Part shown: one piece after another, positions 40,036-52,666 of the stretch | Layout: every line of letters starts with the position of its first letter | Numbering within the stretch: position 1 is the stretch's first letter | DNA from: Proteles cristata cristata | Taxonomy: Eukaryota > Chordata > Mammalia > Carnivora > Hyaenidae | DNA: 64,000 nt | NCBI GenBank assembly: GCA_017311185.1 | Contig: JAESUZ010000127.1 | Coordinates: forward strand, 1,736,001-1,800,000 | Reading direction: 5' to 3' | The notes under the pieces: generated by a model | Database searches by the model: none | Told to the model about the DNA's origin: nothing | What the model saw: only the letters and a program-made list of their open reading frames with translations | Program-made: the position numbers and the translations under genes

Positions 40036-40062
40036 GGTGGTGGTGGGGGGGGGGAGGGGGGG
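40036..40062 (+). repeat. G-rich run
   Basis: (TGG)n followed by 10 G, A, then 7 G. Confidence 0.9.
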
Positions 40063-40159
40063 TTGTGCCTTATAGAAGAATAAAGCAAGGAAAAGCTATC
40101 AAGAATCTCACAGAAAGTATCAGAGTTGCAATTTTAAATAGATTTGTGAATAAACACAT

Positions 40160-40620
40160 TTTTGAGAAAGTGACATTTAGACAGAGACTTGAAGAAGGTG
40201 AGAAAGGAAGCCATAATCCTATCTCAGGGGAGTTTATGCCAGGCAGAGTGAGTACAAATCCTTCTTAGCAGCGGCAGACATGTACCTGACATGTTTGAAG
40301 AACATCAAGAAGGCTGACATGGGTGGTAGAGAGGGAGTAAGAGAAAAGTTGTAGGAGAGAAGGTGTGTACTGATCATTCCTTGAAGGCAAGGAATTTGCC
40401 TTTTATTCTAAGTGAAATAGGCAGCCATCTTGTTCAGAGAGGAGTAACATGATCTGAGTTAGATCATAGAATAGGTTTTCAAACAGTTATAATCTCAGAG
40501 GCAAAGAAAGGATTGGGGAGACAAGTTAATGAGCCATTGTAATAAACCAAGCAAGGAATGATGGTGGCTTAGGGACAGAGATGGTAGAGAGGTGTTAGAA
40601 TACAGAAATGCCCTAAGCCA
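40160..40620 (+). repeat. Old mammalian repeat, class unresolved
   Basis: 'ttatgccaggcagag', 'tttgaagaacatcaagaaggc', 'ggcagccatcttg' and 'gagtaacatgatctgag' follow a recurrent mammalian repeat. The related region at 54720-55480 has the same order of motifs. Confidence 0.45.
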
Positions 40621-40647
40621 ATGGTTCTTGTAAGAAAGATCCTTTTG

Positions 40648-40856
40648 GGGGCGCCTGGGTGGCTCAGTCAGTTAATCATCTGGCTTCAGCTCAGGTCATG
40701 ATCTCATGGTTGATGGGTTTGAGCCCCATGTCAGGCTCTGTGCTGATAACTCAGAGCCTGTAGCCTGCTTTGGATTTTGTGTCTCCTTCTCTCTTTGCCC
40801 CTCCTCCACTCATGCTCTGTCTCTCTCAAAAATATTAAAAATTACAAAAAAAAAAA
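40648..40856 (+). mobile_element. CAN-SINE
   Basis: Flanks 'gaaagatccttttg' and 'aaaaaatcctttttg' form a target duplication. Confidence 0.88.
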
Positions 40857-41256
40857 TCCTTTTTGTTCCCCATCTTGTTACCTTTCACTTGTCACTCAAT
40901 CATCTGACATTCCTAAGCCAGAGCATATATTTCTACATTTGTACTTTCTATGTCATCTTTGAAAAATATTCCAATTCTCCTCATTGAGAAGAAAACATAT
41001 CTCCATAAGATATATCTAGTAGCTCATAAAATATAAATAAATTTTGTTTGTCTTCATATGACAAATATTTATTGAGCAGCTACTGTTCCAACTTATTCTA
41101 GGAACTGTATACATAATATGTTGAGGAGAAAGAGGTTCTCAAAAGGTCAGCTAATGGTTGATTTCACAATTTTGGAATGCAATAAATGGATTTTGCTTTT
41201 ATGTCTCCTCTAAATATGCCAATGTACGAGGAAAAAAAGTAGAATAGTGCAATTTT

Positions 41257-41466
41257 GGGGTGCCTGGGTGGTTCAGTCAGTTAAGTGTCCAACTCTTGAT
41301 CTCTGCTCATGTCATGATCTCAAGGTTCATGAATTTGCACCCCATGTTGGGCTTTGACACTGACATCATGGAGCCTGCTTGGGTTTCTGTCCGTCTGTCT
41401 GTCTATCTCTCTGTCCCTCGCCTGCATATGCTCTGTCTCTCTCAAAATAAATAAAGTTTTAAAAAA
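41257..41466 (+). mobile_element. CAN-SINE
   Basis: Flanks agaatagtgcaattttgg and aggatagtgcaatttctt. (GTCT)n occurs inside the CT block. Confidence 0.88.
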
Positions 41467-41542
41467 GGATAGTGCAATTTCTTTGTGCTACTTGTCTTTT
41501 TTTTCCCCCCTGTCACAAGGGGTCTTCAAAATAGAGTGCTAT

Positions 41543-41768
41543 GGGGCACCTGGGTGGCTCAGTCGGTTGAGCGTCTGATTTCAGCTCAAGTCATGATCTC
41601 ACGGCTTGTGGGTTCAAGCCTTGTGTTGAGTTTGTGTGCTGACAGCTAGCTCAGAGCCTGGAGCCTGTTTCAGATTCTGTATCTCTGTCTCTCTCTGACC
41701 CTCCCCTGCTCATGCTGTCTCTCTCTCTCTCTCAGAAATAAATAAAACATTAAAAAATTTTTTTTAAA
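41543..41768 (+). mobile_element. CAN-SINE
   Basis: Head 'ggggcacctgggtggctcag', CT block at 41717-41733, tail 'aataaataaaacattaaaaa'. Confidence 0.9.
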
Positions 41769-42739
41769 CCCCAAAATATAATGTTATGTCTTGGCAACAA
41801 TGAAATTCCAACTTAAAAAATATATGGTTTCTATTTATAAGAATAAAATCATACTATTTATTACTATAAATCCTCAACACTTTCATCTTCATTTCGTATT
41901 TAGATTGCAGATCTTTAGTTTAAAAAATTAATTGGCAATGAAAAGCAGATGAATTTAAGATCTAAATTTAATCAATGTAGCTATGCTTCACCCTCAGTCT
42001 TTATATCTTGCATATAAATTATTCCTTATGGGTAATTGTGTAACTGGCAGGGACTATCTTTCAAAGGACAGAAGGAGAACTTTATTAAGTTGTATTCTAT
42101 TGGGACCAAAGTAACAACTCTAGTATAGCCCAGAGTAGAAGTTTGCCAGGTGTTACACCAGTGATCTAAAAATTCTAAGTTTATCTAATTTACTAGATGA
42201 CATAGTAATGACTCCAAAAATTTATCTTTTTTTTCTTTTTTTTTTTTTCACCAGCCAGAAACTCTTTTAAGAAGTCAAGCCCTGGTTTGTTATCCCTTTC
42301 CTAGGATGTCCTAGGAATCATTCTGTTCAAGTAGCCAGGTTGTCTCTAAAATATAAACTTATGCAAAGAGACATACTCTGACACTTTTTATAACCTGGAG
42401 TTATTCAAATTCTAGATTTAACTGTGCTTTAGAGATTCACCAAAATGATGAATGATGAATTCACCAAAATGGACTCTAGCAGTCCAACATGGAGAAAAAC
42501 ATTGGTGTCATCTACATCTCTCACTGAGCTCTGATTTCATTGGGAAGGTTTTCCTAAAGTGGGAAGGTTTTCCATGAGAAAGAGCTCTGGGTAGTCAATG
42601 TTCAGGCTTCTAGGTGTAAGAGGAAGTTGCAACTTGGATATAAAAGCTTCACATTGATACATTTGAAAAAAATGTAAGTGGGTTTTTTTTTTAAATCATA
42701 CAAGTTCAAAACAGTTGAAGGGTCCCACTTCTTTCTTAT

Positions 42740-42887
42740 TATTTGCTATTCTTACTATCATTTGCTGAGCACTTATGTGCTATGCCCTGTGCCAGTCATT
42801 TTATCCATGTTATTTCTTTTCATTCCCAGAACAACTCCAGGAGGTAAGTTTTATTTCTCTTATTTTAAAGATAAGAAAGTTAAGCCT
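42740..42887 (-). mobile_element. MIR, minus strand, interrupted by a SINE
   Basis: 'tttgctgagcacttatgtgctatgccctgtgcc' to 'ttattttaaagataagaaagttaagcct'. The MIR resumes after the SINE at 43118. Confidence 0.65.
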
Positions 42888-43117
42888 CGGGGCACCTGGG
42901 TGGCGCAGTCAGTTAAGCGTCCGACTTAGACTTCGGCTCAGGTCATGATCTCACAGTTCGTGGGTTCGAGCCCCACATCGGACAGCTAGCTCCGAGCCTG
43001 GAGCTTGCTTCAGATTCTGTGTCTGCCTCTCTCTCTCTCTGACCCTCCCCTGCTCGCTGTCTCTCTCTCTCTCTCATAAATAAATAAAACATTTTAAAAA
43101 ATAAAAAATAAATAAAA
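42888..43117 (+). mobile_element. CAN-SINE with internal deletion
   Basis: The central 'gctctgtgctg' is missing: the copy goes from 'ccccacatcgg' straight to 'acagctagctccgagcc'. The target duplication aagaaagttaagcctc flanks it. Confidence 0.9.
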
Positions 43118-43511
43118 GAAAGTTAAGCCTCCAGTAAGTTCGGGGATGGGATAGAACTGGATAAATATTACAGGGTAGATAAATAGTTGGGGCTGGCCTT
43201 GGATCTGGATCTTTCCATTTGAAACACCCTTATCCTGACTGCTACAATATAGCACACATTTACCTTTTGCTAAGGGTAATGCAGACATGCGTTAGGGAAA
43301 ATGGCAGGGGCTGTTTCACTACTGCAATGACAAGGTAACATTGTCATGGTAAAACTCCCAGGACAGTGAAAGGTTATCTCCACTAGAGCTCTAGTATTTT
43401 CACTGAGCAGTTGAGAAGATTCACCCTTATTTTGGGGAATTAATCAAGTATTAATAAACATTTCAGTAATATGAATCTATTAGTCACTCCATTGAAAACA
43501 TCTCTATTTGT

Positions 43512-43726
43512 CTTTTCATTTATTTGTTTTGAGAGAGAGGGAGTGAGCGCAAGTGGTGGAGGGGCAGAGAGAAAAAGAGAGGAAGAGAGAGAGTCCCAAG
43601 CAGGCTCCTCACTGTCAGTGTGGAGCCTGATGCAGAGGTCCATCTCCTGAGCCCAAACCGTGTGATCATGACCTGAACTGAACTCAAGACTTGGACACTT
43701 AACCCACTGAGCCACCCAGGTGCCCC
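43512..43726 (-). mobile_element. CAN-SINE, minus strand
   Basis: Flanks aaaacatctctatttgtc and aaaacatctttatttctg. Confidence 0.88.
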
Positions 43727-43888
43727 TAAAACATCTTTATTTCTGTGATCCTGGACATGCTTTGTACCTGCACTCAATAAGGTAGCTACTAGGCATATGT
43801 TGCTATTAAATATTTGAAATGTGGCTAGAGTGACTGAGGAGTAAATTTTTAATTTAAATTTAAATTAATTTCACCATTAATTTTATTA

Positions 43889-44119
43889 TTTTTTTATTTG
43901 AAAATTTTTTTTAAAAATTTATTTATGAGAGAAAGAGAGACACAGCTTGAGCAGGGGAGGGTCAGAGAGAGAGAGGGAGACACAGAATCTGAAACAGGCT
44001 CCAGGCTCTGAGCTAGCTGTCAGCACAGAGCTAGACGTGGGGCTTGAACCCACGAACTGTGAGATCATGACCTGAGCTAAAGTTGGACGCTTAACCAGCT
44101 GAGCCACCCAGATGCCCCT
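43889..44119 (-). mobile_element. CAN-SINE, minus strand
   Basis: Flanks 'accattaattttattat' and 'accattaattttaaaag'. It carries the extra GCTA in 'gagctagctgtcagc'. Confidence 0.88.
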
Positions 44120-44395
44120 TACCATTAATTTTAAAAGCCACATGCTGCTAGTGGCTACTATATATCTAGAATGCCTATTGTGAGGTCATGATAGTGCACA
44201 ATAAGCTATGAATAGTTAAGGGGAGATAAGAAAGACAATTATTGAAAGGTAAACATAATTTTTAAATACAAAAAGAACTGAATATTTTCAATAGTTTTTT
44301 GTTAGAGTAAAATAGAATGGAATGAGAAAATTAAAGATTACTAGATCTAGAAGTAGCCAGGAAGCCTTGGTCCAATTACAGATAAGAAATCTTTG

Positions 44396-44893
44396 GGGTA
44401 CCTTGTTATGCTGAGTGAAATAAGTCAGGCAGAGAAGGACAAATACCATATGTTTGCATGTATAGGAGGATTAGGAGGAACTTAACGGAGGAACAAGGGG
44501 GAAAGGAAGGGGAAAATGGTGGGGGAGAGGGAATGAGGCAAACCATGAGAGACTCTTGAATGCTGACAAAAACTGAGGACTGATGGATGCAGGCGGGGGA
44601 GATGGGCATGGAGGAGGGCACTTGTGGGGATGAGCACTGGGTGTTATGTGGAAACTAAATGGACAATAAACTATTTGTAAAAAAAAAAAAAGAAAGAAAT
44701 CTTTGGGGTACCTAGACAGTTAAACATCTGACTCTTGATTTTGGCTCAGGTCATGATCTCATAGGTTCTTGAGTTCCATCCCTGTGTCGGGCTCTGATGA
44801 CAGCACAGAGTCTGCTTGGGATTCTCTGTCTCCCTCTCTCTCTCTGCCCCTCACCCACTCGGGCTCTCTCTCAAAAATAAACATTTAAAAAAG
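44396..44893 (+). mobile_element. CAN-SINE split by an L1 in its first bases
   Basis: Head 'ggggtacct' appears twice (44395-44403 and 44705-44713) on either side of the L1. The body continues 'agacagttaaacatctgactc' to the A-rich tail. Confidence 0.85.
44404..44693 (+). mobile_element. Young 5'-truncated L1 3' end, 20-nt target duplication
   Basis: 'gagtgaaataagtcaggcagagaaggac', 'accatgagagactcttgaatgc' and 'gatgagcactgggtgttatgtgg' are followed by poly-A. The duplication aagaaatctttggggtacct (44384-44403, 44694-44713) is perfect. Confidence 0.92.
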
Positions 44894-44982
44894 AAATCTT
44901 TTCAGTAATCTACAGTTTCAATCTATTGCTTCTAATATTTTAGCAAGAGACAATGATAGCCAAAAAGCTTAAATTGTATTAA

Positions 44983-45351
<369 letters not shown>

Positions 45352-45402
45352 TAATTCTTCATAATTCTCCACCACAATATTCTTCAGGCTTTATGGATAC
45401 TT

Positions 45403-45618
45403 TTTTTTTTTAATTTTTAAAAATGTTTTATTTATTTCTGAGAGAGAGAGTCAGCGTAAGCAGGGGAGGGTGAGAGGGAGAGACTCAGAATCTGAAACAG
45501 GCTCCAGGCTCTGAGCTGCCAGCACAGAACCTGATGCAGGGCTCGAACCCACAAACCTTGAGATCATGATCTGAACCGAACCCAGACACTTAACCGACTG
45601 AGCCACCCAGGCGCCCCT
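45403..45618 (-). mobile_element. CAN-SINE, minus strand, about 90 bp after exon 8
   Basis: Flanks 'ggctttatggatactt' and 'ggcttatggatactt' form a target duplication. Confidence 0.9.
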
Positions 45619-45770
45619 AGGCTTATGGATACTTAAGGTTAAAAGGAAAGGCAGGGATAAAGTTGTTAAGAAATATAAAAATGTTAAGAAATGTGGGTAG
45701 CTACAATTTTATAATGGTGGAATACACATCAGGATTTTCACTTTCTTTCATAGCAACTTTCTTTTTAAAA

Positions 45771-45993
45771 AATTTTTTGTTTTAACATTTATTTGTTATT
45801 TGAGAGACAGAGAGAGACAGAGCACCAGCAGGGGAGAGGCAGAGAGAGAGGGAGACACAGAATTTGAAGCAGGCTGCAGGCTCTGAGCTGTCAGCACAGA
45901 GCCTGATGTGAAACTGAAACCTACAAACTGTGAGATCATGGCCTGAGCCAAAGGCAGATAGATGTTCAACTGACTGAGCCATCCAGGTGCTCC
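45771..45993 (-). mobile_element. CAN-SINE, minus strand
   Basis: 'ttatttgttatttgagagacag' through 'gagccatccaggtgctcc'. Confidence 0.88.
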
Positions 45994-47074
45994 AGGATCT
46001 ACCAAGGTGCACCTCAACTTTCTAATAGCAACAACTCAAGTTGATCTGGTCCTGAAAATATGTTCTTAATGATTATAGAACTAATGTCATTCATTTTCTG
46101 TAACTGCATCAGAATAACTGGGAAATCACTTATGAAAATGCAATACATTTAAGAGCACACTTTTAGAAAATGCCATGTAAGGAATGGGAAAACAATATCA
46201 AAATATTTTCATCCAAGCTTACCAATTCCTGTACACTTGTTTTAAGAGTGAATTACTCTTACTTAAAATTTTTATTCTTTTCACGAAAGTAGGATTAACT
46301 TGTTTCTCCAAATAGGTCAAACAAATAATCATATTGCTGTATATACTGTTTTCTTCTATGACCCAGGACTTAGGACTTCCCAACTATATTCTTAATGAGA
46401 AATATAATTGAAAAATTCATTTTATCACTCCAAAGAGCAAGCTTACTCTTTAAAGATGCTAAATTATGTTTCTAATTTTTACTTTTTACATTATGAATAG
46501 TAGAAATATGTTTTTCATACCATTAGATATTATAGTGATTATAAGTTAATTAGTAAAGTAATTAATAACTTTGATAAATATTAATTGAACTTCTGATGTA
46601 GAGAATGTGTTATGCTGGGGATTATGACAAATACAGATATAGAGGATAATATATGCCTGAAAACTGTCTTGTCACAAATGATAGCCCCTAACCATACGTG
46701 TCACGTGTGGGGCACTTGAAATATATCTGGTCTAAATTGAGAAGTACTGTAAGTATAAAGTACAGACCAGATTTCAAAGACTCAGTACAAAAAATATAAA
46801 ATAAGTCATGAATCATTTGTTTATATTAATTTTATAAAAATTATAATATTTGGTTCTGGAATTAAACAAAATATATAATAATAAAACATAAATATAAATA
46901 ACATAATAAAACATATTATTACTTAACCCCATAAAATTAATTTCACTCATTAAAAAATTATTTTTATGTGGCTGACTAGAACATTTCAAATTACTTATCT
47001 GTCTCACACTATATTTCTGTGGGACAGTATTGTTCTAAATGATTTACAATCTAGCAAAGTATGTAAAATATGTA

Positions 47075-47399
47075 CTGTTGACCCTTGAACAACCTAGGGT
47101 TCAAGGGCACCAACCCCTGCATAGTCAAAAATCTGAGTATAACTTTTGACTCTCCTTAAACTTAACTATTAGTAGCCAACAGTTGATCGGAAGCCTTACT
47201 GATGACGTAGACAGTTGATTGACCCATATTGTATATTACATGTTTAGTATACTGTATTTCTACAATAAATGAGAAAAGAACATTATTAAGAAAATCATAA
47301 GGAAAATGGCATTTGCAGTAATGTGACATATTTATAAATAAAACTCAGTGTATAAGTTGACCCATGCATTTTATACCTGTGTTCTTCAAGTTTCAACCA
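47075..47399 (+). mobile_element. Tigger-like DNA transposon fossil with terminal inverted repeats
   Basis: The left end 'ctgttgacccttgaacaac' and right end 'gttcttcaagtttcaacca' are imperfect inverted repeats, each next to TA. The interior 'gtcaaaaatctgagtataacttttgactctcc' is a well-known mammalian repeat. It is non-coding (MITE-like). Confidence 0.7.
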
Positions 47400-47689
47400 T
47401 ATACAAAATCACCTTGTAAGATAGTAAATGATTAGACCAATGGGAAAAATAATGTACTAATAATTGTTCAGGGGAGGAATATAGCTTTTCTGGAAGCTAA
47501 TACCAATAGAAAATTCATGATGGGAATAGCATTTTATCTGAGCTTTGTAAGTTGGTAGAAATTCAACCAATAGAAATGAATTAAGAATATGTTACAATGA
47601 CAAAATGGAATGAGTTGGACTTCAGGTGGTAGGCATAGCTTAGCATGAATTCATAATTCATATAATAACCATTATAATAATTCATAGTG

Positions 47690-47885
47690 TCCCAAAAGTC
47701 TTTCAAGTGCTTTACATGCCCTATATTATTAAATTCACACATGAGGCTTTACCACTGTCCTCATTTATGGGAAACTGAGGCATAGAGAGTTTAGTCAACC
47801 TGCTGCTGGTCCCATAGCTAAGGAAGTGTCTGAGCTAGGATTCAAACTCAGAACACCTGCTTCCCACTTCTGCACACATTGTGTG
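47690..47885 (-). mobile_element. MIR, minus strand
   Basis: 'ttcaagtgctttacatg', 'gggaaactgaggcatagagag' and 'gctaggattcaaactcagaacacc'. Confidence 0.7.
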
Positions 47886-48219
47886 CTCTTGTCTCTTTAG
47901 CAGATAAAACTAGGATTTAAATAATCTCCAGGATACAAGATGAATTTTAGGACTTCCCTGTTCACCCCTGAAGTTGTACAATGATTTTATATGTATTGTG
48001 CCTTCGTGTAAATTGGTATTAAAATTATTTAACAAATGATATGACATGAATTCTGGTCAAACTGAAAGTAGCCATGACAACAGAGGTGCTGGGTTATAGA
48101 GACATTAATTCTTTACTTGCTGGTTTGGGAGAGATTCTGGGGTTCGTGGGAGGCATATGTAGGGTAGCAGAGCCTATTAAACCATTTGTACATAAAACTA
48201 TATTTAAGAACAGTGTAGC

Positions 48220-48860
48220 TGTATAGGTGTGTACCATCCATCAGTTTTTCCTCTGTGCATTTTCATTTCCACCTTAGGGCCTTTGCAATTGGCATTCACT
48301 ATGCTTATGGCTCTCTTCCCTCAGATAGTCACATAGCTGGTTCTTTATCATTCAGCTTTCAGTTCGTAAGTCACCTTACATAATTATCCCCCCTTCTCCT
48401 TACCTAAAGCCACACTTTAACCCATTAGCCTTTTTTTAATGTTTTATTTATTTTTGAGAGAGAGAGAGTGAGAGAGAGGCAGCACAAGTAGGGGAGGGTC
48501 AGAGAGAGAGAAAGAGACAGAATCTGAAGACAGCCTCCAGCTCTGAGCTGTGAGCACAGAGCCCCACATGGGGCTCGAACCCAAGAACCACGAGATCATG
48601 CCCTGAGCCGAAGTCAGATGCTTAACTGACTGAGTCACCCAGGCTTCTCCCATTAGCCTTTTAAAATTTATAACACTTAACCATTAATTGAAATTAATTG
48701 ATTTATTTATTCATTCATGAATGTTCCATTTACCTTTGCTCCTTGAGAGAGCAAGCTCCGTGAGTGAAGGACCCTGTCTCCTTGTCCGGGTTGTACCATT
48801 AGTGACTAGAGCGGTGCCTGGCACATCGCAGGCACTTTAAACATTTGTGACTGCATCAGT
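48220..48860 (+). mobile_element. L2, interrupted by a SINE
   Basis: 'agggcctttgcaattggcattc' before the SINE, and 'gagagagcaagctccgtgagtgaaggaccctgtctcc' plus 'gcggtgcctggcacatcgcaggcac' after it, are contiguous in L2. Confidence 0.7.
48438..48649 (-). mobile_element. CAN-SINE inside an L2
   Basis: Flanked by cccattagccttttt and cccattagccttttaa. Confidence 0.9.
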
Positions 48861-49389
48861 GAGGAAAGGTCTGTACCATATGTTAGATTCTAAAAATGAT
48901 AATTAAAATTAGATTTTAGGAACTATGGACTTAAAGGAATACTCCAATTTTCTTGCCCAGTAGTTTACAGTCTCACTTATAAACACTTAGCTGAAAGGCC
49001 AAGGAATTGATTTGAATCCATGTGAAGATTTGGGAGCAGAGGAAGAGAAGAGGAGACATTGGGGGCATTCTCTCGGTAGCTCAACTTAACACATCGCCTC
49101 CTATGGTCACTGTATTGTTCAGCTGCTATATGGAGACCCATGGGAGACAAGTAAGGAGGCTTAGAATTTTCTGGCAGGAGGTGGTGAAGGCCTCACTGTG
49201 ATAATAGCAAACAATGGAAAGAAAGCCCGTATGTAAGAGAAGACAGACTGAGGTCCAAAATGTGATATAAATTCAGCTCTCAGTTTTCATAATTTTCTCT
49301 GATTTCATGAATCAATTAGCCAAATTAGCCAAGCCATATAATTTAGGGTTTTATATAGATTTTGCTCAGTAAAAGTCTGTGTGAGTGAC

Positions 49390-49925
49390 TGTCCAGGTAT
49401 TTTGTATAAGGTCTTCCTCTGCCTTGATTCTACTTGCCTGACCAAATCCTACTGGTCATCCCTTATAGCTCTCTTGAGGTGTGGCTTCTCCCAGGAAGCC
49501 TTCCTTGATTTCTCCTTTCATATCAACTTTGATGTGCATGTGTTTCCACAACACCTTATACTTTCCCTATTGCTTCAATTACAGTATTGTGTTATTATCC
49601 CTTGTTTCCCAATAGATATATATTGCTCGATCTGTTGTTTATTTTTGCCCTCCTGAAGAGTTTCTCTTGACATCTTTTCCTCTAATTAACCCTCTTCGCC
49701 AAATTTTAATATCAGATTTGGAGTATGAATATTTATATTTTATAAATTAAAAGCGTAAAATATTTTCATCTCACCCAAGAGCAAATTTTGTCTCCTGGAG
49801 GGTGATGTTACCCTGGTTGGAAATGCATGTGATCATTATGTAGGGACATATATTGTCCTGTTCAATTTGCATCGCCAGCGCCAGCCTAACAGTACATGCT
49901 TGGTAATTACTGGTGAATAAGTAGA
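49390..49925 (+). mobile_element. L2 fragment
   Basis: 'gaagccttccttgatttctcc', then 'catcgccagcgccagcctaacag' and 'gtgaataa' in L2 order. Confidence 0.55.
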
Positions 49926-50016
49926 GGGATTAGATGATTTCTTCACATCTTAAGATTGTCCAGTTTTAACACTGATGATCTTAAAACTATACTGACATTT
50001 AAAAATGTTTATATAT

Positions 50017-50236
50017 GGGGCGCCTGGGTGGCTCAGTCGGTTAGGTGTCCAACGTTGGCTCAGGTCATGGTCTCACAGTTCGTGGGTTCGAGCCCTGCGT
50101 CGGGCTCTGTGCTGACCGCTAGCTCAGAGCCTGGAGCCTGCTTCAGATTTTGTCTCTCTCTCTCTCTCTGACCCACCCCTGCTCACACTGTTTCTCTCTC
50201 TCCCAGAAATAAATAAAACATTAAAAATTTTTTAAA
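50017..50236 (+). mobile_element. CAN-SINE, plus member of an inverted pair
   Basis: Near-consensus head 'ggggcgcctgggtggctcag'. It is flanked by 'aaaaatgttta' on both sides, which is tail sequence of the neighbouring minus SINE. Confidence 0.9.
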
Positions 50237-50420
50237 AAATGTTTATTTATTTTGAGAGAGAGAAAGAGAGCAGGGACGGGCAGACGGAGAGAGAGAATCC
50301 CAAGTAGGCTCTATGCTCAGTGCGAGCTTGTCGTAGGACTCAATCACACAACCTCGAGATCACAACCTGAGCCAAAATCAAGAGTCCAGCCCTCAATCGA
50401 CTGAGCCACCCAGGCTTCCC
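50237..50420 (-). mobile_element. CAN-SINE, minus member of an inverted pair
   Basis: 'ttatttattttgagagagagaaag' through 'gagccacccaggcttccc'. It is older and shorter than its partner, which inserted into its tail. Confidence 0.87.
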
Positions 50421-51159
50421 TGGCTTGCTTAAACATAGTACATTTTACTCTGCTGACTTTCACATATGAATCTACTGCTCATAGCCATTGGTCCTTCCTT
50501 TTTCTTCTGGATGGGTTTACATAGGGTTTTCCAGATTCACTCTTTTGGCCCTTTTTCATGCCTAAGTCTTTACTAGAAGTTTTTTGGGCTGAGAAAAAAA
50601 TCTGTGGCTATACAAACTTTTCCCTCTTTACAAAGTAATGTATCTAAAGGGGAATTTAAACCATGACCTTTAGTTTGCAAGAACAGATTTCTTCCAAAAA
50701 GTTCAGAATTCAGAATTGAATATCCTCTTTTTCAGGAAATGAAAATAGCCCTATTATATGGAGCTTGGCATTAATGAATACTACATTATGCACACATTTG
50801 TACATGCAGCATAAATTACATGAAGGCATTTGTCAAAATTAAAAGTGCTTTTCACACGGTAAAGCAGTAACTATTTAGATGTATGAATATAAACATACAC
50901 ATTCACATACATGTGGTTATAATCTGTGATCTCAATGTACTGCCTGAGTCCCAAAGATGTGAAAACATATGACCCATTACTTTATGCTTGTGAAGGACTC
51001 TGTGTCTAATCCTTTAGCCTCCATATTTCATTCATGTATATATTAATTCATTCAACAAACACTTTTGTATCCCATGGACCAGACATAACAACAGTGTTCC
51101 TTTAGGTATGGTCTCATTTTTTCCTTACCTCTCTACAAATTATTGTCAACCCAGAGGGC

Positions 51160-51745
51160 AGAATGAGCCTCTAAACCAACATTCAGATCATTTTCTGATT
51201 CTGCTCTAAACCCTGAAATGGTTCCTGGTTTTGCTCAGAGTAAAAGACTGTATCTGAACTTGGCTCCCATTGATTCTAGGACCTTCCCTTCTATACTCTT
51301 CACTTACTCAACTCTAGCCACATCACCCTCTTGATGTTCTTGGAACTTGCCACACGTGCTTCTGCTTCAGGTCCTTATGTTAGTGGTTCCCCTGGCCTGG
51401 AATGTCCTGCCATCCATCAGATACCTACATGGCCAACACCATCACCTCCTTCAATTCTTTGATCAAATTTCACCTTCTCCCCGAGACCTACTCTTATTCT
51501 GTTTCTTATTGCAACGTACTCCTACCCACACAACCCAACACTCCTGGTCCTCCTTAACTTGCTCTGTGTTTTTTCTTCCTCTAAAGTGTCGATGCCTTCT
51601 AACATTTATTTCCTTATATATGATGTTTTTCATAGGAACACTACACCTTCACATGAGCTTCTTGAGGGCAAGGACCTTTATCTGTTGTTCATTGCCGAAT
51701 CACAAGGCCCTAGAATAGTGCTTGGCATGTGTTAGAATACATTTG
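51160..51745 (+). mobile_element. Long L2 3' segment
   Basis: 'ccctgaaatggttcctgg', 'cctggcctggaatgtcctgcc', 'agggcaaggacctttatctg' and 'agaatagtgcttggcatgtg' run in L2 order. The open frame at 51347-51718 is L2-derived, not a host gene. Confidence 0.8.
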
Positions 51746-52429
51746 TTGAATTAATTTATAAATAGAGTTTGTGTTCAAATACCCAAAGTGCAGAGAGCAA
51801 AGTGAGAAGTGTCAAGAAGGAAGATGAATTAGCATCAGAGGGTTGACAGAGTGTGTAATGTATGCTTGCAGGTGTGATAGCAGCCACAGGCTTCACTGTG
51901 GAGTGCTTTCTGGGCTGAAGAGTGACAGTGACAGGAAGTTCATCTGCCTGCGTGGTCAAGAGAGCACCATAGTGAGGGAAACAGCACATTCCCAGACTGC
52001 CATGGGCATGAGATTTTAACCAAGGACTCCATGGCAAATTCTCATGGAGGGGCAGAGAGAGGTGACTTGGTTTGAGAGATAAAGAGGGTCTTCATGATAA
52101 TTCACATTTCAGTGTAATCTTCTGAAAATCATCACATAATCAATATGTGTGAAAATGTCTGAGGGGAAAAAAGCAAGGATTTGTCTCTACATGTTTCCTA
52201 AGTTGTGCTTCAGACTTTCTTCTTTTACAAAATATTCAAGTCAGTTCAGTTCACACCATGTCTGTGGTGTTCCTTGGCAGAAACAAGGCAAGTTTCCAAA
52301 ACCTGTCAACGATTCTTTTTAGGTGGAAGGAAGTGGTGTGTGCGTATGTGCTTCTGAAATCACGTCACAAAGATAACTGTGCCATTTGGTTATTTGTACT
52401 AGGTTGAGTTGTGACTGCCTTTTATTCTT

Positions 52430-52666
52430 TTTTTTTTTTTTTAAATATTTATTTATTTATTTCTAGGAGAGAGAGAGAGAGAGAGAGAGAGACAGCGTGA
52501 GCAGGGGAGGGTCAGAGAGAGAGAGGGAGTCACAGACTGAAACAGGCTCCAGGCTCTGAGCTGGCAGTCAGCACAGAGCCCGACGCGGGGCTCGAACCCA
52601 CGAACCGCGAGATCATGACCTAAGCGAAAGTCGGACACTTAACCAACTAAGCCACCCAGGCGCCCC
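52430..52666 (-). mobile_element. Young CAN-SINE, perfect 17-nt target duplication
   Basis: Flanked by identical gactgccttttattctt (52413-52429 and 52667-52683). By eye the body differs from the copy at 29242-29459 by about three substitutions and GA-run length. The T tract is still about 15 bases. Confidence 0.94.

Noticed and set aside
51347..51718. 123-codon open frame
   Set aside because: Lies wholly within an L2 relic read in one frame.
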